Positions 56,732 to 64,000 of a stretch of 64,000 nucleotides of DNA are shown in pieces. The DNA is taken from contig JADZCI010000072.1 in assembly GCA_020851655.1 (NCBI GenBank), positions 1 to 64,000 of the forward strand. The letters run 5' to 3'. Within the stretch, counting starts at the first letter, position 1. Every line of letters begins with the position of its first letter. The notes beneath the pieces were generated by a model. The model saw nothing but the letters and a program-made list of their open reading frames with translations, had not been told where the DNA came from and made no database searches. Source of the DNA: Bryobacterales bacterium. Its GTDB lineage: Bacteria; Acidobacteriota; Terriglobia; Bryobacterales; Bryobacteraceae. Made by a program: the position numbers and the translations under genes.

Positions 56732-57708
56732 GGGTGCTTGTGACGGGTTCCACCGGCATGCTGGGCCATGTTGCGTGCGCGGTGCTCGCCGAACGCTTTG
56801 AGGTGTTCGGGACATGCCGTGGGGAATTTCCGAGCGGGCTCGAAAGCTTCCTCCCTCCTGGCCGGTGCTATGCACACTGCGACGGAGGTAATATCGACCG
56901 ATTACGCAAGGCCGTTGAAGATTGCCGGCCGGCCGCGGTGGTTAACTGCATTGGCGTCGTGAAGCAGAAGCCGGAAGCTCAGGACGCCGTTCAGACGATC
57001 CGAATTAACTCGCTGCTGCCGCACGAGATCGCAGTGGAGTGCGACAGAGTGGGGGCGAAGCTCATCCAGATCAGCACAGATTGCGTGTTTTCGGGCACAC
57101 AGGGGGGATACAGCGAAGACAGTGTACCTGATGCGACGGACCTATACGGCCGCAGCAAGCTGCTCGGCGAGGTAACCCGAATGCCGCACCTTACGCTGCG
57201 GACATCCATAATTGGGCCCCAGTTACACGGTCAAACGGGTTTGCTCGCCTGGTTTGTGAATAACCGTACATCTCCAGTCCGAGGCTACGTGAATGCGATC
57301 TTCTCGGGCCTGACGACTTATGCTTTGGCAAGAATTATTGCAGAAATAGCAGAAAACACGCCGGAACTTACCGGCTTGTATCATGTTGCGTCGGCGCCCG
57401 TGACTAAGTACGACCTACTCCGGAGCGTCGCCGCCGCGGCGGGATGGGATGTAGAGATCCTCCGCTTTGAGAATTTCCATTGCGATCGAAGTCTTGACGG
57501 CCGCGCTTTTGGGAAAGCGACGGGCCTCGTCGTTCCGAGTTGGGTTGAAATGATCCGCGAACTAATGGGGAAGGGGTTGACGCATGACACGTCTTTTCAA
57601 GGGCAAGCGCATTCTCATCACGGGTGGAACGGGGTCGTTGGGCAAGGTGTTGACCAGGAACATTCTGAAAAACCACGACCACTTGCCGAAGAAGATCACC
57701 ATCTTTAG
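56728..57708 (+). CDS. RmlD-like sugar-nucleotide reductase, probable 3' frameshift
   Basis: This extended SDR has GSTGMLGHVA near the start, ISTDCVFSG, and the catalytic YGRSK, typical of dTDP-4-dehydrorhamnose reductase relatives. The ATG at 56728 overlaps the flippase stop as ATGA. The frame as given continues 125 bases into the next gene, and its last 40 or so residues look like out-of-frame read-through. Adding one G to the GGGG run at 57567-57570 would end the protein at a TGA overlapping the next ATG, giving about 286 residues, the normal family length. A sequencing or assembly indel is likely. Confidence 0.8.
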   Translation: MRVLVTGSTGMLGHVACAVLAERFEVFGTCRGEFPSGLESFLPPGRCYAHCDGGNIDRLRKAVEDCRPAAVVNCIGVVKQKPEAQDAVQTIRINSLLPHEIAVECDRVGAKLIQISTDCVFSGTQGGYSEDSVPDATDLYGRSKLLGEVTRMPHLTLRTSIIGPQLHGQTGLLAWFVNNRTSPVRGYVNAIFSGLTTYALARIIAEIAENTPELTGLYHVASAPVTKYDLLRSVAAAAGWDVEILRFENFHCDRSLDGRAFGKATGLVVPSWVEMIRELMGKGLTHDTSFQGQAHSHHGWNGVVGQGVDQEHSEKPRPLAEEDHHL

Positions 57709-58660
57709 CCGCGACGAGGCCAAACAGCATGAGATGCGGCTGGAGTTCCGCCGCCTTCAGGAGGCGACGGAGGAAATAAAATATGCCGATAGCGAGGAGA
57801 TCCTTGAATTCCGTATCGGCGACGTAAGGAACTTCAGCTCGATCGCAAGCGCCATGCGTCAAGCGGAAATCGTGATGAACGCGGCGGCGTTGAAGCAGGT
57901 GCCGAACTGCGAGTATTTTCCGTACGAAGCCGTGCAGACGAATATCGTGGGCGCGGAGAACATCGTTCGAGCAATCGAGACGCTACAACTGCCGGTGGAG
58001 ACGGTGGTCGGTGTTTCGACGGACAAAGCCTGTAAGCCCGTGAACGTGATGGGGATGTCAAAGGCGATTCAAGAACGGATTTTCGTGCAGGCAAACCTGC
58101 GTTGCCCGAATACACGGTTTATCTGTGTCCGCTACGGCAACGTGTTGGCCTCAAGGGGGTCGGTGATCCCGCTGTTTCAGTCGCAGATCCGCGCAGGCGG
58201 GCCAGTGACGATCACCAGCCTCGGCATGACACGCTTCCTGCTGTCGCTGAACCAGGCGGTGCAGACGATCTTTGACGGCTACGCTCGCGGAGTTCGCGGC
58301 GACATCTTCGTGCCGAGAATCCGGTCCTCGCAGATTACGAATATTGCCAGGGCGATGATTGCGGGACGTAACATCGAGCTACGCGAAACGGGCATACGGC
58401 CGGGTGAAAAGGTTCACGAGGTCTTAGTGGCCGAAGACGAAGCCTACAGGACGGCGACGACGCCCGATTACTACATCATCAAGCCGCTGCTGCCCGAACT
58501 GGTGACGGAATCTAACGGCATGGGCGTGCTGAGAACCGAGTATAGCTCTCATCAGGACGTGATGAATTTCGAAGAGACGGTAGCGCTCTTGACAGCGAAC
58601 CGCCTGATGGTCGAAGAATATGGGACCCGTGTGATGGCCGCCGGCGAACTGCTGCGATAG
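57584..58660 (+). CDS. FlaA1/CapE-type UDP-N-acetylglucosamine 4,6-dehydratase/epimerase
   Basis: This 358-residue extended SDR has the cofactor loop ITGGTGSLGKV at residues 11-21, NAAALKQVPNCE, and the active-site STDKACKPVNVMGMSK. The RYGNVLASRGSVIPLF stretch is diagnostic of the FlaA1/PseB/CapE group. It makes a UDP-4-keto-6-deoxy HexNAc, a precursor of FucNAc, QuiNAc or related sugars. The start has AAGGGG seven bases upstream. Its upstream partner is the RmlD-like reductase, a pairing known from FucNAc pathways. Confidence 0.93.
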   Translation: MTRLFKGKRILITGGTGSLGKVLTRNILKNHDHLPKKITIFSRDEAKQHEMRLEFRRLQEATEEIKYADSEEILEFRIGDVRNFSSIASAMRQAEIVMNAAALKQVPNCEYFPYEAVQTNIVGAENIVRAIETLQLPVETVVGVSTDKACKPVNVMGMSKAIQERIFVQANLRCPNTRFICVRYGNVLASRGSVIPLFQSQIRAGGPVTITSLGMTRFLLSLNQAVQTIFDGYARGVRGDIFVPRIRSSQITNIARAMIAGRNIELRETGIRPGEKVHEVLVAEDEAYRTATTPDYYIIKPLLPELVTESNGMGVLRTEYSSHQDVMNFEETVALLTANRLMVEEYGTRVMAAGELLR

Positions 58661-58672
58661 CCGGCCGGAAGG

Positions 58673-59620
58673 CTACCGCAATACAGAACCACCAAGAATG
58701 TAGGTAAATCCGGCGGAGAGGTCGGCAGGGAGTAGTTGGCGCACATACTGTTCAATTGCTTTGTTGACCTTAGCGATGCCGGACTCGGGGACAACGACAA
58801 CGTCGAAGGGCCTTAACTGCGCGTCGGACCCGCCGCGTAGGGCTGCGGCGAAGTTGAAGGGGATCACCCGAACCCCTTTGTCTCCGTCATCGCGGAGAAT
58901 GAACGCTGTCTTCGGATTTGCCCGCGGAGTGACGCCGCCGGCGTGCGCGATAGCGCTCATGGCGGATAGGTGGCCCGCTAGGGGCACCAATCCAGGGTGA
59001 ATGACCTCGCCGGTGACATAGACGTCGATCTCGGATTTAGGGACGAAGATTACGTCGGAGGCTTGAAGGACCACGTCCGACTTCTGTCCTTCTTCCGTGA
59101 TGCGGTTCAGATCGATGCGAATAGTTTGAGACTCGCCGTTCTCGAGCCGCCTGAAGATAACTGCATCGTCGGCCTTCGCGTTCTTCAACAGACCGCCGGC
59201 TTCAGCGACCGCCTGCATCGCCGTCAGGTTCGGAGTAAGCGCTATCTTGCCCGCCTTACCCACTTGGCCGCTGACATAGACATTCAAGTCGGCCAAATCC
59301 GTCACTATTACGCCGACGCGGGGATCGCGGTAGTGTTTGGAATACCCCTCGGTGATTAAAGTACGGAGTTCGGGGAGAGTAAGCCCCGCCGCTTTGATCT
59401 CACCGAGCAGTACGAGCGAGATGGTTCCGTCGGGGAGGACCCTAACAGCGGCGTTAAGGTCGGGAACGTTGAGGACACGAACCTGGAACTCATCTCCGGG
59501 TTTAAAACGATAGGGCGCACTCTGTTCCTGGCCCAGACAGCAGAGTCCCGCGAGCGCGACGGCAAGAATATAGGCAGTACGCCCGCACGGTCCTGCCAAG
59601 GGCAAAACCCACCTGTTCAT
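58673..59620 (-). CDS. Wza-like polysaccharide biosynthesis/export protein
   Basis: This 315-residue outer-membrane or periplasmic export protein has a signal sequence (residues 1-31). A Poly_export domain begins at YRFKPGDEFQVRV (about residue 37). Two SLBB-like domains follow, marked by VYVSGQVGKAGKIAL with MQAVAEAGGL, and VYVTGEVIHPGLVPL with MSAIAHAGGV. I used the ATG at 59620, where the signal peptide starts. It forms the export channel for the polymer made by this cluster and is divergent from the deacetylase-like gene. Confidence 0.92.
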   Translation of the reverse strand: MNRWVLPLAGPCGRTAYILAVALAGLCCLGQEQSAPYRFKPGDEFQVRVLNVPDLNAAVRVLPDGTISLVLLGEIKAAGLTLPELRTLITEGYSKHYRDPRVGVIVTDLADLNVYVSGQVGKAGKIALTPNLTAMQAVAEAGGLLKNAKADDAVIFRRLENGESQTIRIDLNRITEEGQKSDVVLQASDVIFVPKSEIDVYVTGEVIHPGLVPLAGHLSAMSAIAHAGGVTPRANPKTAFILRDDGDKGVRVIPFNFAAALRGGSDAQLRPFDVVVVPESGIAKVNKAIEQYVRQLLPADLSAGFTYILGGSVLR

Positions 59621-59863
59621 GGTTCTATGAAGTTGCGCAAATAACCGCAGGGACGATTGTACACCACTTCCAACGACACACATCAGAAAACGCGTCAATA
59701 GTACAAAATTGCGAATCGTGCCGGCGCGATTGATATTTTTATTAATTTTTATTCGTTCTTTGACGCTGCGCTGATATATAATTACGACTCAGTTGATCCC
59801 TTTTGGGGCTTAAAGGCTGCGTTTAGATCAATTGGTCATCGCCTTCTCTGGGGAGGTAGGAAG
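59621..59863. promoter_or_regulatory. AT-rich divergent promoter region of the polysaccharide cluster
   Basis: This 243-base gap is the most AT-rich stretch of the window. On the minus strand a TACAAT (59656-59661) lies ahead of the export gene. On the plus strand TATAAT occurs at 59777-59782. A GG-N10-GC spacing typical of sigma-54 promoters is at 59807-59820, about 13 bases before a plausible start site. GGAGGT at 59852-59857 is the ribosome-binding site of the plus-strand gene. Confidence 0.45.
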
Positions 59864-60748
59864 ATGGCAGGGTCGGCTGAACTGGGAATCTTTCGCCCCG
59901 CGTGGCAGCGGTCGGCGTGGAATGGTCATCACCGATACTCCGCCGGCGCATCCGCCTATGCGCCGGGCGTATATCACCAGCATCGCGAACGGGGAAAAGT
60001 GTGCCCGATTTATCACTTCTCGGTAGACGACGTGTTCGAGGCGCTGATCCAAATGTCCGATTGGGAAATGCGCGCCTTCGATCATCCTTTTTTCCGTTTC
60101 CTCAAGGAAATGCACCACCGGTACGGAATGAATTGCGATGCGTACCTATTTCTGGAAGGAAATGTCGGCGGCAAGAAGCGCAGTTTGTCCGAGATTCCCA
60201 AGTCGTATCGGGAGGAATTCCAAGGGGCGACATGGCTTCGGTTCGGACCTCATGCACTGAACTACGATGTGCCGCCATACACGCAGGCGCCCGAGGAACA
60301 GGAGCGCACTTTCGACCGTCTCTATAGCGAGATAGAGCGGATTGCGGGACCGGGAAAAACCTGCGATTGGGTTCGCCTGCATTTTTTTTCAGAGGCTTAC
60401 GAGATAGCGCCCTACTTGCGGAAACGGGGCGTCAGCACGCTCCTGTTGACGGACAAGCAGGCTATTGCCTACCGGCTGCCGGCGGCGGCTCGGGACCGGT
60501 TGCGCACCGAGGGCATGTTCGAATATGGTGGGCTGCGGCTGCGTCAATCGCAATACAGGATAGAAAACCTCGCGGCGCCTCCGGCAGTTTGCCGTGCTGA
60601 CATCGAGGAGGAACTCGGCTATACCGCTTGGGATAGCGGCTACCTGACTCTGTTCACACATGAAATCGAGTTGTCACGGCGAGAGGTGCGGCAAAGGACG
60701 GAAGAGTGCCTGGGCTATACAGCCGCTCGCGGAATGCGGCCGGTTTAG
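59864..60748 (+). CDS. Polysaccharide-deacetylase-like protein of unknown specificity
   Basis: This 294-residue protein starts at an ATG with a near-perfect GGAGGT six bases upstream. Residues 50 onward look like a NodB-type barrel: YHFSVDDVFEAL gives the paired aspartates on strand 1. The later histidines in RFGPHAL and RLHFFSEAY could be metal ligands, though the canonical HxxxH motif is not obvious. The first 48 residues have unusual composition. A neighbouring frame holds an alternative N-terminus (MVITDTPPAHPPMRRAY) that one inserted base would join to the same domain. I do not recognise an exact family. It is cotranscribed with the ligase gene six bases downstream. Confidence 0.6.
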   Translation: MAGSAELGIFRPAWQRSAWNGHHRYSAGASAYAPGVYHQHRERGKVCPIYHFSVDDVFEALIQMSDWEMRAFDHPFFRFLKEMHHRYGMNCDAYLFLEGNVGGKKRSLSEIPKSYREEFQGATWLRFGPHALNYDVPPYTQAPEEQERTFDRLYSEIERIAGPGKTCDWVRLHFFSEAYEIAPYLRKRGVSTLLLTDKQAIAYRLPAAARDRLRTEGMFEYGGLRLRQSQYRIENLAAPPAVCRADIEEELGYTAWDSGYLTLFTHEIELSRREVRQRTEECLGYTAARGMRPV

Positions 60749-60754
60749 AATGTC

Positions 60755-62281
60755 GTGGTCACGCTTGACGCCCCGCCGGGGCGCCGGACACGTTTCGTGA
60801 ATTTCGTACGACGTGTCCTGTTGCCCGCGGGAATGGGCTTGACCGGCGGAATCGCGTACGCGGTGGGCTCGTCGTTGCTTTCACCCCTGCTCGCCTTGGC
60901 TGCGATTATTGGCTTGGCGGCCGGCACGGCGCTACTGCTTCAGGCCGAATGGGCTTTTTTGTTGTCTGCGTTCGTGATCCCGATTGAGAGATTGGGCCGT
61001 TTTGCGGACGATTCGACGATGCCGATGGTGTCGCTGATGCGCATCGTCGGACTCGCGGCGTTAGCCAGCTACCTTCTTCATGCGGCTCTACGAAAAATCC
61101 GGCTTCGGCTCGACGCGCCACTTCTGCTTTACGGCGGCTACGTCCTGGCCGTTTTCGCCACGTTGTTCTACGCGATCGATCCGGCGGCCGCCCGGACACA
61201 GTTCACAACCGTTCTCGGGAATACACTGTTCCTGTTTCTGATCATCAACATCGTGCGGGATTGGCGGCTGGCGAAATTGGCAGTGGTGTGCTGGCTGGTG
61301 GCAACGGTCATCATCGGCTTCTATCAGCTCTACGACTGGCACTTCGGCCAGGCAATGGCGCCGGAAGAAATCGGAAGCGTGGACAAAAGGTTCGTCACGA
61401 CCTGGGACTCGGTGGAGGAGGCGGAACTCGGATCGGTGCGGCGTGCAACGGGGACTACCTCGAACGCGGCTGTCTACGGAATCAACCTGCTGATGACGGC
61501 GCCGTTCTTCCTGTTTTTCTCCAAAACGGGGCGGACCTTGCCCATCCGGGTGACGGCGCTGGGGTGTCTTCTCGTGGTCATTTACAACCTGCTATTGACG
61601 AACACGCGGGCGGTGATGCTGTTCGGCGCCGTCGCGATCCTGCTTTGCATCGGCAGAAAGCTACTGGAACTGACGCCGGCGAGGATCGGGCTCGGAGTAG
61701 CGGCGCTGCTTATTGCGCTGGCCCTGCTGCCAGCGCCGGTCTACCAGCGGGCGCTCGACTTATCGAATTATTCTCCGTCGAAATCCTACAATTTACGCGG
61801 CCGTTTCTACCTGTGGCAAGGTGCCGTGGCGCTGATCGGCGAGCATTGGATGACGGGCGTGGGCGGAGCCAACTGGCACATACTGCCGAAGTATCTGCGC
61901 TCAAGCGAGGTGGATACGGACGCAATCATGTGCCACAACGAGTACCTGCAAACGATGGTGGATGTGGGTATCGCCGGCTGGTGTTTCTTCGTTGCTTTCC
62001 TCACGGTTGTGCTGCTGTACGCACATCGCGCGGGAAAGATGGTGCGAGTTCGCGAGGGCCCTTCGGAGCGATATTGGTTCCTGGTGGCCTGTCAGATTTC
62101 GTTGTTGACGGTTTACCTTTTCGGCGTGCAGGTGGACGTATTTCATTTCCCGCTGAAGGGTTGGTGGCTTTTAGCGGGAATCTCCGGCGCGATGTACAGG
62201 GAGTTGATGGAGTCGCGCTGGGTTCCGGGTGGAGGCGAAGTTGAAGAAATTCAAAATCGGACTGCATCCTCTCTGGCTTGA
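60755..62281 (+). CDS. O-antigen ligase/polymerase family membrane protein (Wzy/WaaL type)
   Basis: This 508-residue inner-membrane protein has about twelve hydrophobic segments and one large periplasmic loop (about residues 330-400). The loop contains RGRFYLWQGAVALIGEHWMTGVG and the conserved HNEYLQTMVDVGIAG. These are hallmarks of the Wzy_C/O-antigen ligase domain, which polymerises or attaches surface polysaccharide. It starts at a GTG. Its 3' end overlaps the next glycosyltransferase gene by about 40 bases, implying coupling. Confidence 0.93.
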   Translation: MVTLDAPPGRRTRFVNFVRRVLLPAGMGLTGGIAYAVGSSLLSPLLALAAIIGLAAGTALLLQAEWAFLLSAFVIPIERLGRFADDSTMPMVSLMRIVGLAALASYLLHAALRKIRLRLDAPLLLYGGYVLAVFATLFYAIDPAAARTQFTTVLGNTLFLFLIINIVRDWRLAKLAVVCWLVATVIIGFYQLYDWHFGQAMAPEEIGSVDKRFVTTWDSVEEAELGSVRRATGTTSNAAVYGINLLMTAPFFLFFSKTGRTLPIRVTALGCLLVVIYNLLLTNTRAVMLFGAVAILLCIGRKLLELTPARIGLGVAALLIALALLPAPVYQRALDLSNYSPSKSYNLRGRFYLWQGAVALIGEHWMTGVGGANWHILPKYLRSSEVDTDAIMCHNEYLQTMVDVGIAGWCFFVAFLTVVLLYAHRAGKMVRVREGPSERYWFLVACQISLLTVYLFGVQVDVFHFPLKGWWLLAGISGAMYRELMESRWVPGGGEVEEIQNRTASSLA

Positions 62282-63386
62282 TACCGACCCGAATGGCGGA
62301 GTGGCAACGTATTGGTGCGAGTTGATCCGTCATTTCGAGGAGTTGAATGGCGGCCGGAAACACTTTACCGTCTACTACCCGGAAGCGGCGGAACGATTCC
62401 GGCGCCGGGTATGCTCGCAAGAGATCGAACTGCGGCCAATGTGGCCGTCGTCGCGCTGGCTTGAGGTACCGGTCGGTCTGCCGATCGAGCTATACAGGCG
62501 GCCAGTCGATCTCCTGCATGTTCAGAGCCTCGCGCCTCCGATGTGCCCGGTAAATTACGTACAGACGATCAACGACCTGGCGTGGATCACGAATCCGGAG
62601 GTGTTCCCTCCTTTCTTGCGTTGGAGGCTGTCGACGATGTGCCGGTGGTCGTCGAAACGGGCGCTGAAGATCATCACTGTGTCGCAGTTCGCCAGGCGAA
62701 TGCTTCTGGAGCATTATGGTTTACCGGAGGAAAAGGTCGTCGTGATTTATCACGGGGTGAACCAGATCTACCGGCCCGTACGGGATCCGAAACATCTCGA
62801 GGGAATCAAGAGGAAGTTCGCCGCGGACTGTCCTTTCGCGCTGTACGTAGGCAAAATCCAGGCGCGGAAGAATCTGGTGCGGCTCGTGCAAGCGTTCAAG
62901 ACCGTAACGGAGCGCGGGATGCCGCACAAGCTGCTGCTCGTCGGTAAGAGAACGTATCTCTCCGACGACATCTTCGCCGAGATTGCCAAGCTGGGGTTGA
63001 CGGAGCGCGTTCAGCACGTGGGAGAAGTATCGGCGGAGGACTTGCACCTCCTGTTTGCAGCGGCTGAGTTGTTTGTGTTTCCCTCCTTGTCGGAAGGCTT
63101 CGGGATTCCTCCGCTGGAGGCAATGGCTTGTGGCACACCGGTGGTGGCTTCCAACGCGACATCGCTACCGGAGGTAGTGGGCGACGCCGGGTTGACAGTT
63201 AATCCGTACGATACGGCCGCGCTTGCCGATGCGATGTGCGCGGTGCTTGCTTCGGAGGAGTTGCGGCGCCGGCTATCGGAGAAGGCGTTGCGGCGAGCTG
63301 CCTTGTTTTCAAATCGCAGGATGGCCGAGCAGACGCTGGACGTTTACGAGGGGGTCCTGGCTGCGAGGGCAACTGCGTCAAGCTGA
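62241..63386 (+). CDS. Glycosyltransferase family 4 protein
   Basis: This 381-residue GT-B enzyme has an N-terminal acceptor domain ([18 protein letters not shown]) and a C-terminal donor domain. The donor domain contains [20 protein letters not shown] and [32 protein letters not shown], including the E-x7-E motif of retaining GT4 enzymes. I favour the TTG at 62241 because GGAGG lies just upstream; a GTG at 62229 is the alternative. It probably adds one sugar to the repeat unit on the cytoplasmic face. Confidence 0.93.
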   Translation: MKKFKIGLHPLWLDTDPNGGVATYWCELIRHFEELNGGRKHFTVYYPEAAERFRRRVCSQEIELRPMWPSSRWLEVPVGLPIELYRRPVDLLHVQSLAPPMCPVNYVQTINDLAWITNPEVFPPFLRWRLSTMCRWSSKRALKIITVSQFARRMLLEHYGLPEEKVVVIYHGVNQIYRPVRDPKHLEGIKRKFAADCPFALYVGKIQARKNLVRLVQAFKTVTERGMPHKLLLVGKRTYLSDDIFAEIAKLGLTERVQHVGEVSAEDLHLLFAAAELFVFPSLSEGFGIPPLEAMACGTPVVASNATSLPEVVGDAGLTVNPYDTAALADAMCAVLASEELRRRLSEKALRRAALFSNRRMAEQTLDVYEGVLAARATASS

Positions 63387-63417
63387 AACAAAGCCGCTGT
63401 GATGCGCGATTGCCGGT

Positions 63418-64000
63418 TCACGCACCGCGGGTGAGCGCTTTTGAACCGGACGGCTTACGGCTGAAGCGGACGCCGGCGGCGCTGAGCTTAAAACTACCGA
63501 GCAGCGGGACATCGGAGAGGCGAGCGAGATCGCGGGGACGGCGAATCCTGTCGTTGGTGTGCTCGAAGAACAGTGCGAGCCCGATGCCGAGTATCAGGCC
63601 GGCGGGAATCGACATGACGGCGATCAGAAGCTTGCGCGGCGCCACAGGCCTAATCGGCATCTGGGGAGCCGAGAGAATAGCGATGTTGGCGACGCGGCGC
63701 CGATCCATCTCTTCCGAGACGCGGGCTTCCTCCCAGCGCTTGATGTAAGACGCGTAGTTCTGGCCGGCGAGCTCACGTTCGCGCTCGATTTCGAACAGCT
63801 TGTCTTCGCCCGCGTTGATGGCGGTGAGACGCGCCTGAATGTCATCGATCTGCTTCTGCCGTTCAGCGATGCGGCGGTCGAGAGCTCGAAAGAGGACGAC
63901 CTCGAGGGTGTCGATCTCCTCGTTCGCGTTGGCGATCTGCGGTGATCTGGAGGGATAAATGCCATACATCTCGACACGGTTCATGCGGAGTTGAGTAATG
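63418..64000 (-). CDS. Wzz/GumC-type chain-length determinant protein, C-terminal part
   Basis: This is the C-terminal 194 codons of a gene that continues beyond the right edge; the frame is open at the border, so the Met at 63984 is not a start. It shows a long coiled coil (residues with EIDTLEVVLFRALDRRIAERQ and ERERELAGQNYASYIKRWEEA). A proline-rich PQMPIRPVAPRKL follows, then a membrane helix (AVMSIPAGLILGIGLALFFE) and a short cytoplasmic tail with NDRIRRPRDLARL. That is the C-terminal layout of Wzz/GumC co-polymerases. No kinase domain is fused, in keeping with the separate CpsD-like protein. Confidence 0.87.
   Translation of the reverse strand, partial: ITQLRMNRVEMYGIYPSRSPQIANANEEIDTLEVVLFRALDRRIAERQKQIDDIQARLTAINAGEDKLFEIERERELAGQNYASYIKRWEEARVSEEMDRRRVANIAILSAPQMPIRPVAPRKLLIAVMSIPAGLILGIGLALFFEHTNDRIRRPRDLARLSDVPLLGSFKLSAAGVRFSRKPSGSKALTRGA

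Noticed and set aside
61261-62244. A 327-codon open frame on the same strand as the O-antigen ligase gene, in another frame
   Set aside because: The ligase frame has membrane segments and conserved motifs. The other frame is Gly/Arg-rich without domains.

Overview
The window is about 60% G+C, densely coded and free of mobile elements. It looks like a chromosomal segment of a soil or sediment Acidobacteriota, probably from the Bryobacterales/Solibacter group. This is inferred from gene content: a large Oar-type TonB-dependent receptor with an N-terminal carboxypeptidase-regulatory domain, a CRTAC/ASPIC-type FG-GAP protein, many secreted or Tat-exported glycoside hydrolases, sulfatase- and tannase-type enzymes, and many GTG/TTG starts. 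No taxonomic search could be run.

1-9275 holds housekeeping and general metabolism. A truncated sugar-isomerase-like gene and a Gfo/Idh oxidoreductase follow uvrA and a diacylglycerol-kinase-type lipid kinase on the minus strand. ligA, a DedA-type membrane protein and a Tat-type enolase-superfamily enzyme run on the plus strand. 9244-14373 is a compact minus-strand run: NfeD protease, slipin, an Omp85-like outer-membrane barrel without POTRA domains, and an exported protein carrying protein-kinase-like catalytic motifs. I consider this the most likely undescribed system in the window.

14498-23597 is mixed catabolism: a GH4 glycosidase, tannase/feruloyl esterase, Tat-exported sulfatase, HDOD signalling protein, AGE-family epimerase, tRNA-Pro(TGG), two small secreted proteins and an RNase T2.

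23653-46463 resembles a polysaccharide utilisation locus without SusC/SusD. It has three GH2 enzymes, a GH120-like beta-xylosidase, a large alpha-glucuronidase-like protein, a sugar MFS porter, an SDR dehydrogenase, a LacI-family regulator, a seven-repeat FG-GAP/ASPIC protein, an Oar-type receptor and a secreted TPR protein. The gene content suggests hemicellulose (glucuronoxylan-type) breakdown. Operator-like palindromes sit on the SDR and receptor promoters.

46708-64000 is a cell-surface polysaccharide cluster. It includes a C-methyltransferase, CapF-type cupin, epimerase and SDR module for an unusual sugar; two glycosyltransferases; tandem paralogous exported glycoside hydrolases; a CpsD-like ATPase lacking the P-loop lysine; a flippase; RmlD-like and FlaA1/CapE-like sugar-nucleotide enzymes; a Wza-like export protein; a deacetylase-like protein; an O-antigen ligase/polymerase; and the C-terminal part of a Wzz/GumC-type protein cut by the window end. 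A probable one-base indel lies at the end of the RmlD-like gene. No gap between genes exceeds 300 bases.
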